Below, piece by piece: positions 24,395 to 33,245 of a stretch of 47,694 bases of DNA (positions within the stretch are counted from its first letter, which is position 1; each line of letters starts with the position of its first letter). Location of the stretch: assembly GCA_028287505.1 (NCBI GenBank), contig JAQBPN010000070.1, positions 67,671 through 115,364 on the forward strand, written 5' to 3'. A program made the translations under genes and the position numbers. Source of the DNA: Fibrobacterota bacterium. Lineage in GTDB: Bacteria > Fibrobacterota > Fibrobacteria > UBA11236. The notes beneath the pieces are model-generated. The model was not told the origin of the DNA and searched no databases. It was given only the letters and a program-made list of their open reading frames with translations.

Positions 24395-24586
24395 GTGGTA
24401 CTTCTTAATTTATTGCTGAGTTTGGGGTTTTTGATATTCCTTGCCTTGGTTCTGTCATTGATCAGCCGAGTGAACAGCTTGACACGACAGGCCAACAGGC
24501 TGCTTCTGGTTTTAAACAAAGCCGAAGAAGCGGAACATACCCTCTCCACTGGTTCGCCCGTGCAGAAAAGCCCCAAAACCCAGTGA
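24395..24586 (+). CDS. Small single-pass membrane protein
   Basis: 63 residues from a GTG start: one hydrophobic helix (VLLNLLLSLGFLIFLALVLSLI) followed by a basic amphipathic stretch (SRVNSLTRQANRLLLVLNKA) and a polar tail. No family recognised. Evidence for reality is the membrane/amphipathic pattern and the well-placed -10 box. It is divergent from lexA and followed by the Arg/Gly-rich membrane protein gene. The sequence here is AT-richer than its flanks. Confidence 0.5.
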   Translation: MVLLNLLLSLGFLIFLALVLSLISRVNSLTRQANRLLLVLNKAEEAEHTLSTGSPVQKSPKTQ

Positions 24587-24639
24587 AAAGTGCCACCTCC
24601 GTTCGGTCTGGGAAAAGTCATTTTACAGACGGAAAAGGG

Positions 24640-24690
24640 TATAATAAAACCAAGGTGAATCAGGCAATGCTTTCTTATCTGCCTGTTTTT
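24640..24690 (+). promoter_or_regulatory. TATAAT promoter and hairpin-U-tract leader (attenuator-like)
   Basis: TATAAT (24640-24645) is followed 15 nt later by the stem CAGGCA/TGCCTG (24661-24666, 24680-24685) and a T5 run. Either it ends transcripts from upstream or it attenuates the next gene, whose ATG is at 24756. Confidence 0.45.
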
Positions 24691-24755
24691 CTGGCTTAAC
24701 ATTGTTAGCCGCGCCTTAACCAACCTCATTAGAAAGAAGAAAGAATACACAATCC

Positions 24756-25613
24756 ATGGAAACTGCACAGTTTGCTATCCTGGCTGGCTTATCGGCTCTT
24801 AGCTTAGCCATATGCGCCTACTTGCTACTCAAAGTACGCACCATCACTTATTTGCTGGAACAACCCGTCGTCAAGAAGATGTCCCCGCAACTGAAGCTGA
24901 AGCCCGTCAAGATCGATGAAATCGATGGTGAAGCCCGCCCCAACCAGGCCCGTAACGCCACCGCCAACGGCGCCGCGCCCGCGCGCAGCCCTCGTCCCGC
25001 CTTCGAAGGCGGCGAACGTCCTCCCCGCGATCAGAACCGCGACCGTGGCCCTCGTCCGGAACGCACCGAAGGCGGAGATCGTCCTCCCCGTGAAGGCGGC
25101 TTCGACCGCAACGGCGGCGACCGCGCCCCCCGCAATGACCGCGGCGATCGCGGAGACCGTTTCGGCGGCGGACGTGATCGCGGAGAACGCGGCGGACGCG
25201 GCGGACATGATCGTCATGAACGCGGCGATCGCCCTCCCCGTGAAGGCATGGGCGGCGGACGCGACGGCGGCGATCGCAATCGCAACCGTTCCGAATCCTT
25301 CGGCAACAGCGAAGCCGCTCCTGCCGAAGGCGTGACGAGCCGTCCCGCTCCCGTCGCCTCTGAAAGCGCCCCGTCCCATAGCGCTCCCGCCCTATCCCCC
25401 CGCCGGCCCCTGCCCTCCACGGTGGATCACGAAGTCGAACGCAAGGAAATCCCCGCGGCCGATTCCGCAGCGGCCACCGCCGCGGCCGAAGACGCACTGT
25501 TCGCCCGGGACGAATCCGACATGCAGCATGGCCGTCGCAATCAGCTGAAGAAGAAGCCCCGCTTCGAAGTGGCCGATGAAGAAGCGAAGACCACGGAAGA
25601 GACCAAAGCCTGA
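24756..25613 (+). CDS. Membrane-anchored Arg/Gly/Asp-rich disordered protein
   Basis: 285 residues. Residues 5-26 form a membrane helix (FAILAGLSALSLAICAYLLL) with a coiled segment after it. Residues about 65-190 are low complexity with repeated GDRPPRE, DRGDRGDR and GGRDGGDRN units, like RGG-box RNA-binding tails but with many Asp. The end is Ala/Pro-rich, then charged. The topology places the repeats in the cytoplasm if the N-terminus is outside. No family recognised; RNA binding or clustering at the membrane is possible. Two hairpins follow the stop. Confidence 0.68.
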   Translation: METAQFAILAGLSALSLAICAYLLLKVRTITYLLEQPVVKKMSPQLKLKPVKIDEIDGEARPNQARNATANGAAPARSPRPAFEGGERPPRDQNRDRGPRPERTEGGDRPPREGGFDRNGGDRAPRNDRGDRGDRFGGGRDRGERGGRGGHDRHERGDRPPREGMGGGRDGGDRNRNRSESFGNSEAAPAEGVTSRPAPVASESAPSHSAPALSPRRPLPSTVDHEVERKEIPAADSAAATAAAEDALFARDESDMQHGRRNQLKKKPRFEVADEEAKTTEETKA

Positions 25614-25616
25614 TTC

Positions 25617-25643
25617 AGCGGCCGGTGTCCTTCACCGGCCGCT
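25617..25643 (+). terminator. GC-rich hairpin after the Arg/Gly-rich gene
   Basis: GCGGCCGGTG-TCCTT-CACCGGCCGC (25618-25642), a perfect 10-bp stem directly after the stop codon. A true U-tract is lacking, so it may protect the mRNA 3' end or pause polymerase. Confidence 0.6.
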
Positions 25644-25671
25644 TCGTTCACGAAAAGGTTCCATACAACGA

Positions 25672-25705
25672 GAAGGGCGGGTGTCAAACCCGCCCTTTTC
25701 TTTTT
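25672..25705 (+). terminator. Factor-independent terminator
   Basis: AAGGGCGGG (25673-25681), loop TGTCAAA, CCCGCCCTT (25689-25697), then TTTTCTTTTT. A strong stem and U-tract, about 60 bp after the stop of the Arg/Gly-rich gene. Confidence 0.88.
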
Positions 25706-25757
25706 GCCCTGAATCCAAATCCGCCGGCGCCCCGATTGGCGCGGGACGGAACCGGGA

Positions 25758-27041
25758 CTACATGAGCGGGAGGCCCACGCTCGCGGAAAGATGGATGCCC
25801 CAATAGGAAGAAGCGCTCTTGCCGACGATGGTGAAGGGCACTCCGAACTGGAGGGAGAGGAGGTCCGCCACGTCCACAATCAATCCCGGTTCGGGGATCA
25901 ACAGGTAGCCGTCCGAGTTTGTGACCGCTTTGCCGTTGTAATCATCCTGCAATTTGAATTTCCCCGAAACTCCAAGGTAAGGGGTGAGCGGATCCAACAA
26001 ATATCCGGCTTGCGCATGCACGAAAGCCATGTCTCCCGGATCAAGTTTGTTATCCGCTTTGGACGAGAAATGGAATTCGAAACCAGCCTGCGCCTCTCCC
26101 AGGATTTTGCCCTTGGAGGCCATGCCAATCAGGGTCAGGGCCAGGAAATCATGGTCGAGAGCGACCGTGCTCTTGTCGAAACCGAGGCCGTAGGTCATGT
26201 CGAACCCTACGTTAAGAGGACGATAGGTGTACTTCACGCCGGCGCGCATATTGGCCGGGAAAACCGAAATCGTGTCCGTCTTGAACCTGGGGTCCTTGTG
26301 GGCGTTGAACGGCAATTGAAGATGTATTTCAAATCCCTGGGGCAGGCCCAGCCGCGCCATCACCGGGAAATCCCACTGGTAGGGCAAGCTGTCGCTGGAA
26401 AATTTGACCTTCTTGCCCGCCGTATCGTAGAACCCCGTGTTGGAACGGTATTGCACGCCCGCTTCCAGCTGGAAGCGCCAGGTGGGCAATGACAGGTTTT
26501 CCTGGAAAAAGGACTTGTCCCGGTAAGGGGCCGCAAGGACCAGGCGGATGGAGTCGCCCTTGCCTACGTTGAGGTTGCGGGTGGTGTTCTTGAAAATGGC
26601 CTCGCGCGGCATCACCTTGAGCTGCGACACGCCTGGCAGCACCAGATTGTTCACGTAGGGCGAGGGACCGATACGGACGCCGTCCAGCCAGATTTCCGAG
26701 CTGTCCGGATCGGTATTGACCTCCAGATAGCCGTAGTGGGTGGGGATTTCCCGGTTCATCTGGGTCACCTGGCCTTCGGCGATGTAGACGTCGGGAATGG
26801 CCAGGGTGTCATGGCTGGCGAGGATGAGCCAGAGGTTGTAGCGGCCCACGGGAAGCTCGCGATTGTCCAGGGGCGTGTCCCCGAGATATTTCTTGTCGGG
26901 ATCGTCCGGACCGGTATACCAGACTTCCGCGCCGGTGGGGCTCGACTCCAGGGTCAGAAACCCGGTAGCCCTGACGGTCACGGCCGCGGCGAGCAGAATC
27001 AGGGCGGCAAGGCCAAATGCGTTTTTTCCAAGGCGGTTCAT
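25758..27041 (-). CDS. PEGA-repeat protein with outer-membrane barrel-like C-terminus
   Basis: About 427 residues from the ATG at 27041, which has AAGGGG upstream; a GTG at 27047 is the alternative. A signal peptide (about 1-25) precedes two PEGA repeats (FLTLESSPTGAEVWYTG, then YLEVNTDPDSSEIWLDG) over about residues 27-165. The second half alternates polar and aromatic residues and resembles a beta-barrel of a porin-like type (QLEAGVQYRSNTGFYD, MRAGVKYTYRPLNVGFDMTY), ending without Phe but hydrophobic (GLPLM). PEGA domains may bind surface polymers. It is divergent from tssK across 115 bp and could share control with the T6SS, though no T6SS role is known for it. Confidence 0.75.
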   Translation of the reverse strand: MNRLGKNAFGLAALILLAAAVTVRATGFLTLESSPTGAEVWYTGPDDPDKKYLGDTPLDNRELPVGRYNLWLILASHDTLAIPDVYIAEGQVTQMNREIPTHYGYLEVNTDPDSSEIWLDGVRIGPSPYVNNLVLPGVSQLKVMPREAIFKNTTRNLNVGKGDSIRLVLAAPYRDKSFFQENLSLPTWRFQLEAGVQYRSNTGFYDTAGKKVKFSSDSLPYQWDFPVMARLGLPQGFEIHLQLPFNAHKDPRFKTDTISVFPANMRAGVKYTYRPLNVGFDMTYGLGFDKSTVALDHDFLALTLIGMASKGKILGEAQAGFEFHFSSKADNKLDPGDMAFVHAQAGYLLDPLTPYLGVSGKFKLQDDYNGKAVTNSDGYLLIPEPGLIVDVADLLSLQFGVPFTIVGKSASSYWGIHLSASVGLPLM

Positions 27042-27114
27042 CCTCACCCCTTTTCCCAGTCTTAAAGCACGGAATTTAGATTTTTCTAAAATGCATTAAT
27101 ATGCTAGATTTTCG

Positions 27115-27120
27115 GGCTGG
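27115..27120 (+). promoter_or_regulatory. -10 box before tssK
   Basis: TAGATT in ATATGCTAGATTTTC fits the TTTGCTAnnTT pattern, 36 nt before the tssK ATG. The gap is shared with the divergent PEGA protein gene. Confidence 0.4.
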
Positions 27121-27156
27121 AAATGCAAGCCCAACCTCGACTTCCGGGAAAAATCC

Positions 27157-28500
27157 ATGAGCGATAAGGTGATTTGGTTGGAGGGAATGGTTCTTTCCCC
27201 CCACCACTTGCAACAGTCCGATATCCTCGCGGATGCTTCGGTCAACGCAAGGCTGCAATTCCTTTCCCCATTCTATTACGGACTCGCATCCCTGGAAATC
27301 GACCGGGATTCCCTCGACAACGGTTTCTTCGCCGTGCGCGACTGTTCCGGGATTTTCCCAGACGGCACGCACTTTTCCTCCCCGCGCACGGATCCCCTTC
27401 CGGATCAGCGTCCTTTCGAAGCCTTTTTCCCCGCCGCCAAGGAATCCTTGGGCGTGCATATCGCTCTGGCGGCCTACGGGGCCGGCAACACCAACCTGGC
27501 ATTCCAAGGCGCGGAAAGTAAACCGGCGCGTTACCTGGGCCAGGGCCGGGACGTGACCGACGGGAACTCGGGCGGGAACGCGAAGGAAATAGTCTTCGGC
27601 CGCCTGAACATGCGTCTGCTTTTCGACGGCGAGTCGCCCACGGGTTTCCAGACCCTCAAGATCGCCGAACTGGTGCGGGACGGCCAGGGCCGGGTGCATG
27701 CCAGCGATCTGTTCTTCCCCACTTCCGTAAGGACCATCGCCGCCCAGGGACTGATGGGGCAGATGAAAAAGCTGATGGAAAGCTGCCTCCAGAAAAGCAA
27801 TTACCTGATGGGCCAGCGCGCCCAGAAAAGCACCGGCATCGCCCAGTTCAACGCCGAGGCCATCACCAATTATCTCCTGCTCTCCGCCATCAACGGAGCG
27901 CTGCCGGAGATCATCCATTTCTACAACAATCCTTTTTCGCATCCCGAAGTCCTCTTCCGCCGCCTGCTGGGTTTCGCGGGAAGCCTCATCAGTTTCGGCC
28001 AGGACACCAAGGCCGCGGACATGCCCAAGTACGTGCATGGGGATCTGCAGGGCTGCTTCCGCCCCCTGTTCCAGATGCTGGACACCTTGCTGGGCGTGAC
28101 GGTGCCCACCGGCTATCGCATCTTCCCTTTGACCAAGACCAGCCCCATCCAATACTCCGCGAACATGAAGGACGCGGACTTCAACACCCTCAAGCAATTC
28201 TACCTGGGCGTATCCGCCCAGGCATCGGAAGTGGAAATCATCACCACCGTGCAGCGCAAAACCAAGCTGGGTCCCGTAGGCCGCTTGGAGATGATGGTCA
28301 ACGCGGCCCTGCCCGGCATCCCCTTGGTGCCGGAGACGAGCGCGCCGCAGTCCATACCCGCCAAGGCGGGCTACAAGTATTTCCGCCTGCAACAGGGCGG
28401 GGACCTGTGGGATCAGGTGATGCAGACCAAGGCCATGGCCATCCATATGCCGTCGGATCTGCCGAGCACGAAGTTGGAACTGGTGGCTACGACGGAGTGA
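27157..28500 (+). CDS. tssK: T6SS baseplate protein TssK
   Basis: 447 residues, normal for TssK (ImpJ/VasE). The opening VIWLEGMVLSPHHLQQSD is the family hallmark (pattern W..G..L.P.HLQ). TssK trimers join the TssFG baseplate wedges to the TssLM membrane complex. Inner part with LIRLLGFAG-like helices (FRRLLGFAGSLISFGQD) is the neck that contacts the membrane complex. First gene of the T6SS locus. The next gene follows after a 105-bp gap holding an inverted repeat. Confidence 0.93.
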   Translation: MSDKVIWLEGMVLSPHHLQQSDILADASVNARLQFLSPFYYGLASLEIDRDSLDNGFFAVRDCSGIFPDGTHFSSPRTDPLPDQRPFEAFFPAAKESLGVHIALAAYGAGNTNLAFQGAESKPARYLGQGRDVTDGNSGGNAKEIVFGRLNMRLLFDGESPTGFQTLKIAELVRDGQGRVHASDLFFPTSVRTIAAQGLMGQMKKLMESCLQKSNYLMGQRAQKSTGIAQFNAEAITNYLLLSAINGALPEIIHFYNNPFSHPEVLFRRLLGFAGSLISFGQDTKAADMPKYVHGDLQGCFRPLFQMLDTLLGVTVPTGYRIFPLTKTSPIQYSANMKDADFNTLKQFYLGVSAQASEVEIITTVQRKTKLGPVGRLEMMVNAALPGIPLVPETSAPQSIPAKAGYKYFRLQQGGDLWDQVMQTKAMAIHMPSDLPSTKLELVATTE

Positions 28501-28605
28501 GAGAAAAAGGGATTAGGGGTTAGGAAAACCGAAATGAAGAAGCCCTTTCCCGAGTTTTCCCTAACCCCTGGCCCCTAAACAAGAATAGACCACAGCGGAA
28601 TTCCC
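28501..28605. repeat. Inverted repeat between tssK and tssL
   Basis: TTAGGGGTTAGGAAAAC (28513-28529) pairs imperfectly with GTTTTCCCTAACCCC (28554-28568), which carries one extra C; a further CCCCTAA follows at about 28572. Loop of about 24 nt. The arms contain the heptamer TTAGGGG. Likely a transcribed hairpin. Confidence 0.7.
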
Positions 28606-29466
28606 ATGATGCAACCCGGACAGAAAAAAGTCCTGCAACAACCCATCCAGCCCGCCATGCGGACGGCCTTCGGACAAGGGCACGGAATGGACTGGGCCGA
28701 CGGCGCCGTCCAGACCATGTTCGGCAGCAACGGCGCGAGCGCGGGCCAGACCCTGTTCGGGACCGGAACCGGCGCCAACAAGGAAGTGCCCAGCCTGGCG
28801 ATCCTGGCCACGGACGTGTTGTTGATCGGGGTGAAAATCCGCGAGACCCCCAATCTCGGCCAGGCCGAGCAGCTCAAGAAGCTCCTCACCTCCTACATCA
28901 AGGACTTCGAACGCACCTGTCTTTCCCACGGCAAGCCGGCGGAAAGCACCGAGCAGGCCAAGTACGCCCTGGCCGCATTCATCGACGAGACCGTCATCAA
29001 TTCCGAAAACAATTGCCGCGAGACCTGGATCGCGGATCCGCTGGCGACTTCGTTTTTCAACGACAGCCTGGCGGGCGAGAATTTCTTCAAGCGCCTGGAA
29101 GCGCTGTTGCCCGATCTCAAGCGGAACCTGGAAGTGGTGGAGGTCTACTACTTCGCCCTGGCCCTGGGGTTCCAGGGACGTTACCGCCTCTCGGGACCGG
29201 AAGTGCTTCCCAACGTGGTCCGCAACCTGCTCAAGCGCGTGGAAGGCCTGAAGGGCGCGCCCGCCAAGGCCGTCTCCCCCGCCGCGTACGTGCATCCGGG
29301 AGTCAAGGGCCGCGAAAAAAGCGGGCGGCCCCTGGTCATCGGCTCCGCGATATTCCTGGTCGTGTCCGCCCTGCTGTACGTGCTGCTGATGTTCGCCAGC
29401 GACGGCGCCCTTGACCCGGCCCGCGCCACCATAGAAAGCCTGCAAAGCCGCGTTCCCAACCCATGA
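28606..29466 (+). CDS. tssL: T6SS membrane complex protein TssL (DotU/IcmH)
   Basis: 286 residues. A Gln-rich polar N-terminus leads into the DotU domain (about 60-215): LLSYIKDFER-type helices (LLTSYIKDFERTC), YALAAFIDETVIN, FFKRLEALLPDLKRNLEVVE and YFALALGFQGRYRL. A single C-terminal helix (about 247-265) anchors it in the inner membrane. There is no peptidoglycan-binding OmpA domain, so wall anchoring must come from another protein. It binds TssM and TssK. The tssM start overlaps by 4 nt. Confidence 0.92.
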   Translation: MMQPGQKKVLQQPIQPAMRTAFGQGHGMDWADGAVQTMFGSNGASAGQTLFGTGTGANKEVPSLAILATDVLLIGVKIRETPNLGQAEQLKKLLTSYIKDFERTCLSHGKPAESTEQAKYALAAFIDETVINSENNCRETWIADPLATSFFNDSLAGENFFKRLEALLPDLKRNLEVVEVYYFALALGFQGRYRLSGPEVLPNVVRNLLKRVEGLKGAPAKAVSPAAYVHPGVKGREKSGRPLVIGSAIFLVVSALLYVLLMFASDGALDPARATIESLQSRVPNP

Positions 29467-32400
29467 GCAAAATCTTCAAATCCGCGACCTTTTGGATCCT
29501 CCTTTCCGGCATCCTGCTGGCCGTCCTGTTGTTCTTCCTGCTTCCCCTGATGGGCGTGACCACCATGGGAGCCCGATTCCTGTGGGCCTCGGGGCCGTTG
29601 CTGCTGGCCGCCCTGATCACCTTGATCCTGAGCATCTTCCGCCTCAAGAAGGCGCTCAAGGGGCAGGAACAGACGCAGGCCAATCCCTTCGAAATGGACT
29701 TGGCCGTGAAGCCCTGGCTGGAGCCGTTGAAGGCGGAAACGAAGAACGCCCTGGATATCCTAAAGCAATCGGGCAAGGGCAAGGTGAAGATGGGGCAGGA
29801 CCCCCTCGACATCTTCCGCTTCTACCTGGTGCTTGGAAATCCGGGCGCGGGCAAGACCAGCCTGTTGGAGCATTCCGGCATCCATTTTCCCCGCCGCTAT
29901 CCTTCCGCCGCGGACTTGGCCAAGCAGACCCAGCACTTCAGCCAATGGTGGTTCTCCAACCAGGGCATTTTCCTGGAAGCGCCCACGCGTTACGCGACGG
30001 GTGAGGAAGGCGACGACGAGTTCCAATACTGGCTGACGCAGCTGGAAAAGGAAGGCAAACGCACCGCCCTCGACGGCGTGTTGCTGGTCGTGAGCCTGCG
30101 GGAACTGCTGGACGGCGGCTCCGGGGTCACCGAACTTGCCTCCCGCTACCGGGAAAAGATCGCCCTGGCCATGAGCACCTTGCGCCTGGAATTGCCCGTC
30201 TACCTGGTGTTCACCCACGCGGATCTGCTGCCCGGCTTCCGGGAATTCTTCGAGAACATGCAGGAGCCGGAAAGCCATCAGGTGTTCGGCGCCACCTTCG
30301 CCTTGCGCGGCAACCTCGCGCCCGCTCGCCAGCGCTTCGAGCGCGAATACAAGAAAATCTGGGAATCGCTCCAGAGCCGGACCGCCCAGCGCCTTTCGCA
30401 ACTGACCGACGCGGCGCACAAGAAGCAGATCTTCCTCTTCCCCAACGAGTTCGGCGCGGCCCAGGAACGCATCGCCTCCTTCGTGGAACATCTCTTCAAG
30501 GACACCATGCGCCGCGAGCGCGCGCTGTTCCGCGGATTCTTCCTGACCAGCGTTCTGCCCTCGGAAGCTTCCGATTTCTCCCGCGCCAGCGACCCCTTCC
30601 AGGATGCCGGCGGCGAGGCCGCCCATTTCCTGGACCACAAGGCCAAGCTGCGCGGGCCGTCCGCGTCCTCTTCCAAACCGGATCCCATAAGCCGGCCGAG
30701 ATCCCTGTTCACCTTCCTCCTGTTCGGCGGTGTGCTCAAGAACGACAAGTCCCTGGCGCAAATCCCCGGATACCGCCTGGGCAGCCTTTCCCGCCAGTCC
30801 CTGATAGCATCGGCCCTGATGGCCGTCGCCGGCCTGGCCATCACCATTTACGGACTCATCGGATTCATCGGCAGCCGTTCTTATCTCAACAGCGTGTCCA
30901 AAGCCGTTACCGAAGCCGGCCGCCTGCGCTGGAGAGCGCCGGGCGAATTCCGGACCGAGTACGAAGTCCTCAACACCCTGCTGGCCAAGATCAAGGACAT
31001 CCAGGCCGGGGGCGGCGGTCATCTGCCTCCCGGATTCCGCCATTCCTCGGAAGCCCTGGAGCTGGCGAGCAAGGCCCACTCCATCGAGGTGGGCCGCATG
31101 GCCGCCGCGGACGGCTTGCGCAGCCTGGCCGCCACCCTGGAAGTGGCGTCCAAGTTCTACAACCCTTCCGAGCACGCCAAGCTGCGCGAGAACCTGAAGC
31201 TGTATCTGATGCTCACCGGCGAGGGCCAGAAACATCTGAAGGAAATGAAACCGGTCGAACTCGCCTCGCAACTGGCCCCCCTGTGGGCGCAGGAAGCATC
31301 CCACAAGTTCGGCATCGAAAACCTTCCCAACAATCTGGAAACCGCCCTGGAAGACCATGCGGCCTTTTTCTCGGAGCGCTTCCTGGACGGAGACATCGCG
31401 CCCTTGGACCGCGGGGACGCGAACCTGGTCCAGACCGCGCGCCAGAGCCTGATGGGAACGCCCAGCATCGAAGGGCTGTACGCATCCATCGAGGGAGGCG
31501 AAGACGCGGCCCGGGACCTGGGCATCACCGATATGGGCGTACCCGCCGACGCGGCCCTGAAAAGCAGCGCCAAGGTGCGCGGCTTCTACACCAAGGCGGC
31601 ATTCGACGATGACGCCATGGACCGCCTGGCGCAAGGCGCGGAAGAACCGCACCAGCACGATTGGGTGCTGGGCGAAGGCGCCGTGGCCACCTTGCCCCCG
31701 GAGATGCAGGACCAGAAGCAGCTCTATCGCGCCCTGGTGGACAGGTATTACCAGGCCTACGCGGAAGAATGGATGCGCTTTTTGCAAAGCCTGTCCGTGC
31801 GTCTGCCCGGAGAACCCGGCCAGGCCGCGGGCAAACTCAGCGGATTCGCATCGGCCACCCAGGGTCTGCCGGCGGTGCTGGCGCGGCTCCTGGTAGAGAC
31901 CAATCTCTTGGCCCCGCCCCCCGCGGGCCAGGGAGCCCTGGAAAAGAAGCTGGGCAAGGGCGCCAAACTGCTTTCCATGGCATTGGAGGCGCGGGACGCG
32001 GACAAGAAGAAGCTCAAAGAGCAGTTCAAGTTCGTGGAAGAGCTGAACGGCGGTCCCGGCGGCGCGGGATTGTTGCAGGATTATTTCACTTCCGCGCGCG
32101 GCCTCTCGGAGGTCCTGAGCAAATTGTCCCTGGCCGGCGACAACGGCGCCGACGTGATGGACGCGGCCCAGGCCCTTTACGCGGGCAAATCGGAAAGTCC
32201 GCTCAACACCTGCTGGAACGAGGCCAACAAAATCCGCAGCCGCTATGAAGGCCAGACCTGGCTGCCGCCTTTGCTGGAGAATCCCGTGCGGGACGTGGCC
32301 GGCTACCTGGCATCGGCGGCCGGAAACCAGCTGGAAGCCGCCTACAAGTCCAAGGTTTTCTCCTCCTACAGCCAGAACCTGCGCGGCCGCTATCCCCTGG

Positions 32401-33074
32401 TCAAAGCGGGTTCGCAAGAGGTCAACCTGGAGGACCTGAAAGCCTTTTTCGGTCCCGACAAAGGCGCCTTCACGGTTTTCTTCACCACCAAGCTGGCTCC
32501 GTTCGTCAAGGTCGAGGATGACGTCATTTCGCCCAAGCATTGGAACGGCATCCGCATCAAGTTCAGCCCCTCGGCCCTGGAAGGGATCGCCAAGGCCTAC
32601 GCGGTGGGCAAACGCATGTACGCGGACGCCGGCCTGCGGGTCTACAACATCAACATCACCCTGGCGGAAACCCGCAACACCGCCAAGGTCACCTTCCGCA
32701 TGGGCGAGGACAAGATTTCCGTGAAGCCCGGCGAAGTCCAGATGCGCCAGACTTTCCGCTGGCCCAACGAAAACAGTTACAAGGGCGCGGAGATAATGGT
32801 CGATAACGTGAACGGCGGATCGCAAGGCCGGCGCGTGGACGGGACCTGGGGCTTCTTCAAGCTCCTGGACGGCGCGCGGGCGCTGAACGTGCGCACGGGC
32901 GGATTGACGGCCAAGTGGCGTTTCAACGTTGCCCAGAAATACGACGTGGACGTGTCCATAGAAGGAAACATCCCGGACCGGGAGAATCCGTTCACGATGC
33001 CGGAGTATTTCAAGTTCGACTTGCCGGCGACGTTGATTGCGGAAGATGGCAGAGTAAGCATGGCGGGGAATTGA
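29463..33074 (+). CDS. tssM: T6SS inner-membrane ATPase-like protein TssM (IcmF)
   Basis: 1203 residues, full length. Two N-terminal helices (about 10-30 and 42-60), then a cytoplasmic NTPase domain with Walker A GNPGAGKTS (125-133), hydrophobic strand DGVLLVVSL (204-212) and THAD (251-254) in place of the G4 box. The third helix (446-468) leads to a large periplasmic part with IcmF-related and DUF1215-like regions ending in a beta-rich domain that normally binds TssJ. No TssJ lipoprotein is in the window. The very long frame on the other strand is a shadow. Confidence 0.95.
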   Translation: MSKIFKSATFWILLSGILLAVLLFFLLPLMGVTTMGARFLWASGPLLLAALITLILSIFRLKKALKGQEQTQANPFEMDLAVKPWLEPLKAETKNALDILKQSGKGKVKMGQDPLDIFRFYLVLGNPGAGKTSLLEHSGIHFPRRYPSAADLAKQTQHFSQWWFSNQGIFLEAPTRYATGEEGDDEFQYWLTQLEKEGKRTALDGVLLVVSLRELLDGGSGVTELASRYREKIALAMSTLRLELPVYLVFTHADLLPGFREFFENMQEPESHQVFGATFALRGNLAPARQRFEREYKKIWESLQSRTAQRLSQLTDAAHKKQIFLFPNEFGAAQERIASFVEHLFKDTMRRERALFRGFFLTSVLPSEASDFSRASDPFQDAGGEAAHFLDHKAKLRGPSASSSKPDPISRPRSLFTFLLFGGVLKNDKSLAQIPGYRLGSLSRQSLIASALMAVAGLAITIYGLIGFIGSRSYLNSVSKAVTEAGRLRWRAPGEFRTEYEVLNTLLAKIKDIQAGGGGHLPPGFRHSSEALELASKAHSIEVGRMAAADGLRSLAATLEVASKFYNPSEHAKLRENLKLYLMLTGEGQKHLKEMKPVELASQLAPLWAQEASHKFGIENLPNNLETALEDHAAFFSERFLDGDIAPLDRGDANLVQTARQSLMGTPSIEGLYASIEGGEDAARDLGITDMGVPADAALKSSAKVRGFYTKAAFDDDAMDRLAQGAEEPHQHDWVLGEGAVATLPPEMQDQKQLYRALVDRYYQAYAEEWMRFLQSLSVRLPGEPGQAAGKLSGFASATQGLPAVLARLLVETNLLAPPPAGQGALEKKLGKGAKLLSMALEARDADKKKLKEQFKFVEELNGGPGGAGLLQDYFTSARGLSEVLSKLSLAGDNGADVMDAAQALYAGKSESPLNTCWNEANKIRSRYEGQTWLPPLLENPVRDVAGYLASAAGNQLEAAYKSKVFSSYSQNLRGRYPLVKAGSQEVNLEDLKAFFGPDKGAFTVFFTTKLAPFVKVEDDVISPKHWNGIRIKFSPSALEGIAKAYAVGKRMYADAGLRVYNINITLAETRNTAKVTFRMGEDKISVKPGEVQMRQTFRWPNENSYKGAEIMVDNVNGGSQGRRVDGTWGFFKLLDGARALNVRTGGLTAKWRFNVAQKYDVDVSIEGNIPDRENPFTMPEYFKFDLPATLIAEDGRVSMAGN

Positions 33075-33098
33075 GAATGCAGAGGGTTGTAGTGGGCT

Positions 33099-33245
33099 TT
33101 TCGTCGGGCGTCGGGCGTCGGGCGTCGGGCGTAAAAACCGAAGAGCGGTTTTATACACCTTTGCTTCGGGCGCTCTTTAAGACCTTTCCCATTTTGTCTT
33201 TCCTTAATTCTTCGCGCCCGACGCCCGACGCCCGACGCCCGACGG
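33099..33245. repeat. Long heptamer inverted repeat between tssM and tssA
   Basis: Four copies of GTCGGGC plus one base (33103-33131) pair perfectly with four CGCCCGA units (33215-33243): 29 bp, extended by several flanking pairs. The loop of about 83 nt holds its own hairpin AAAACCG-AAGAG-CGGTTTT. It occupies most of the 257-bp gene-free gap (33075-33331), in which I see no gene. Confidence 0.92.

Noticed and set aside
28606-29466. TssL with a C-terminal peptidoglycan-binding domain
   Set aside because: The protein ends shortly after its membrane helix; no OmpA-like motif is present.
29760-33158. 1132-residue open frame on the minus strand opposite tssM
   Set aside because: It is a high-GC shadow. 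tssM has all family motifs, and the minus frame has Gln/Gly/His-rich composition without domains.
33099-33245. Heptamer repeats as a CRISPR array
   Set aside because: Units are 7 bp in direct contact without spacers, and no cas gene is near.
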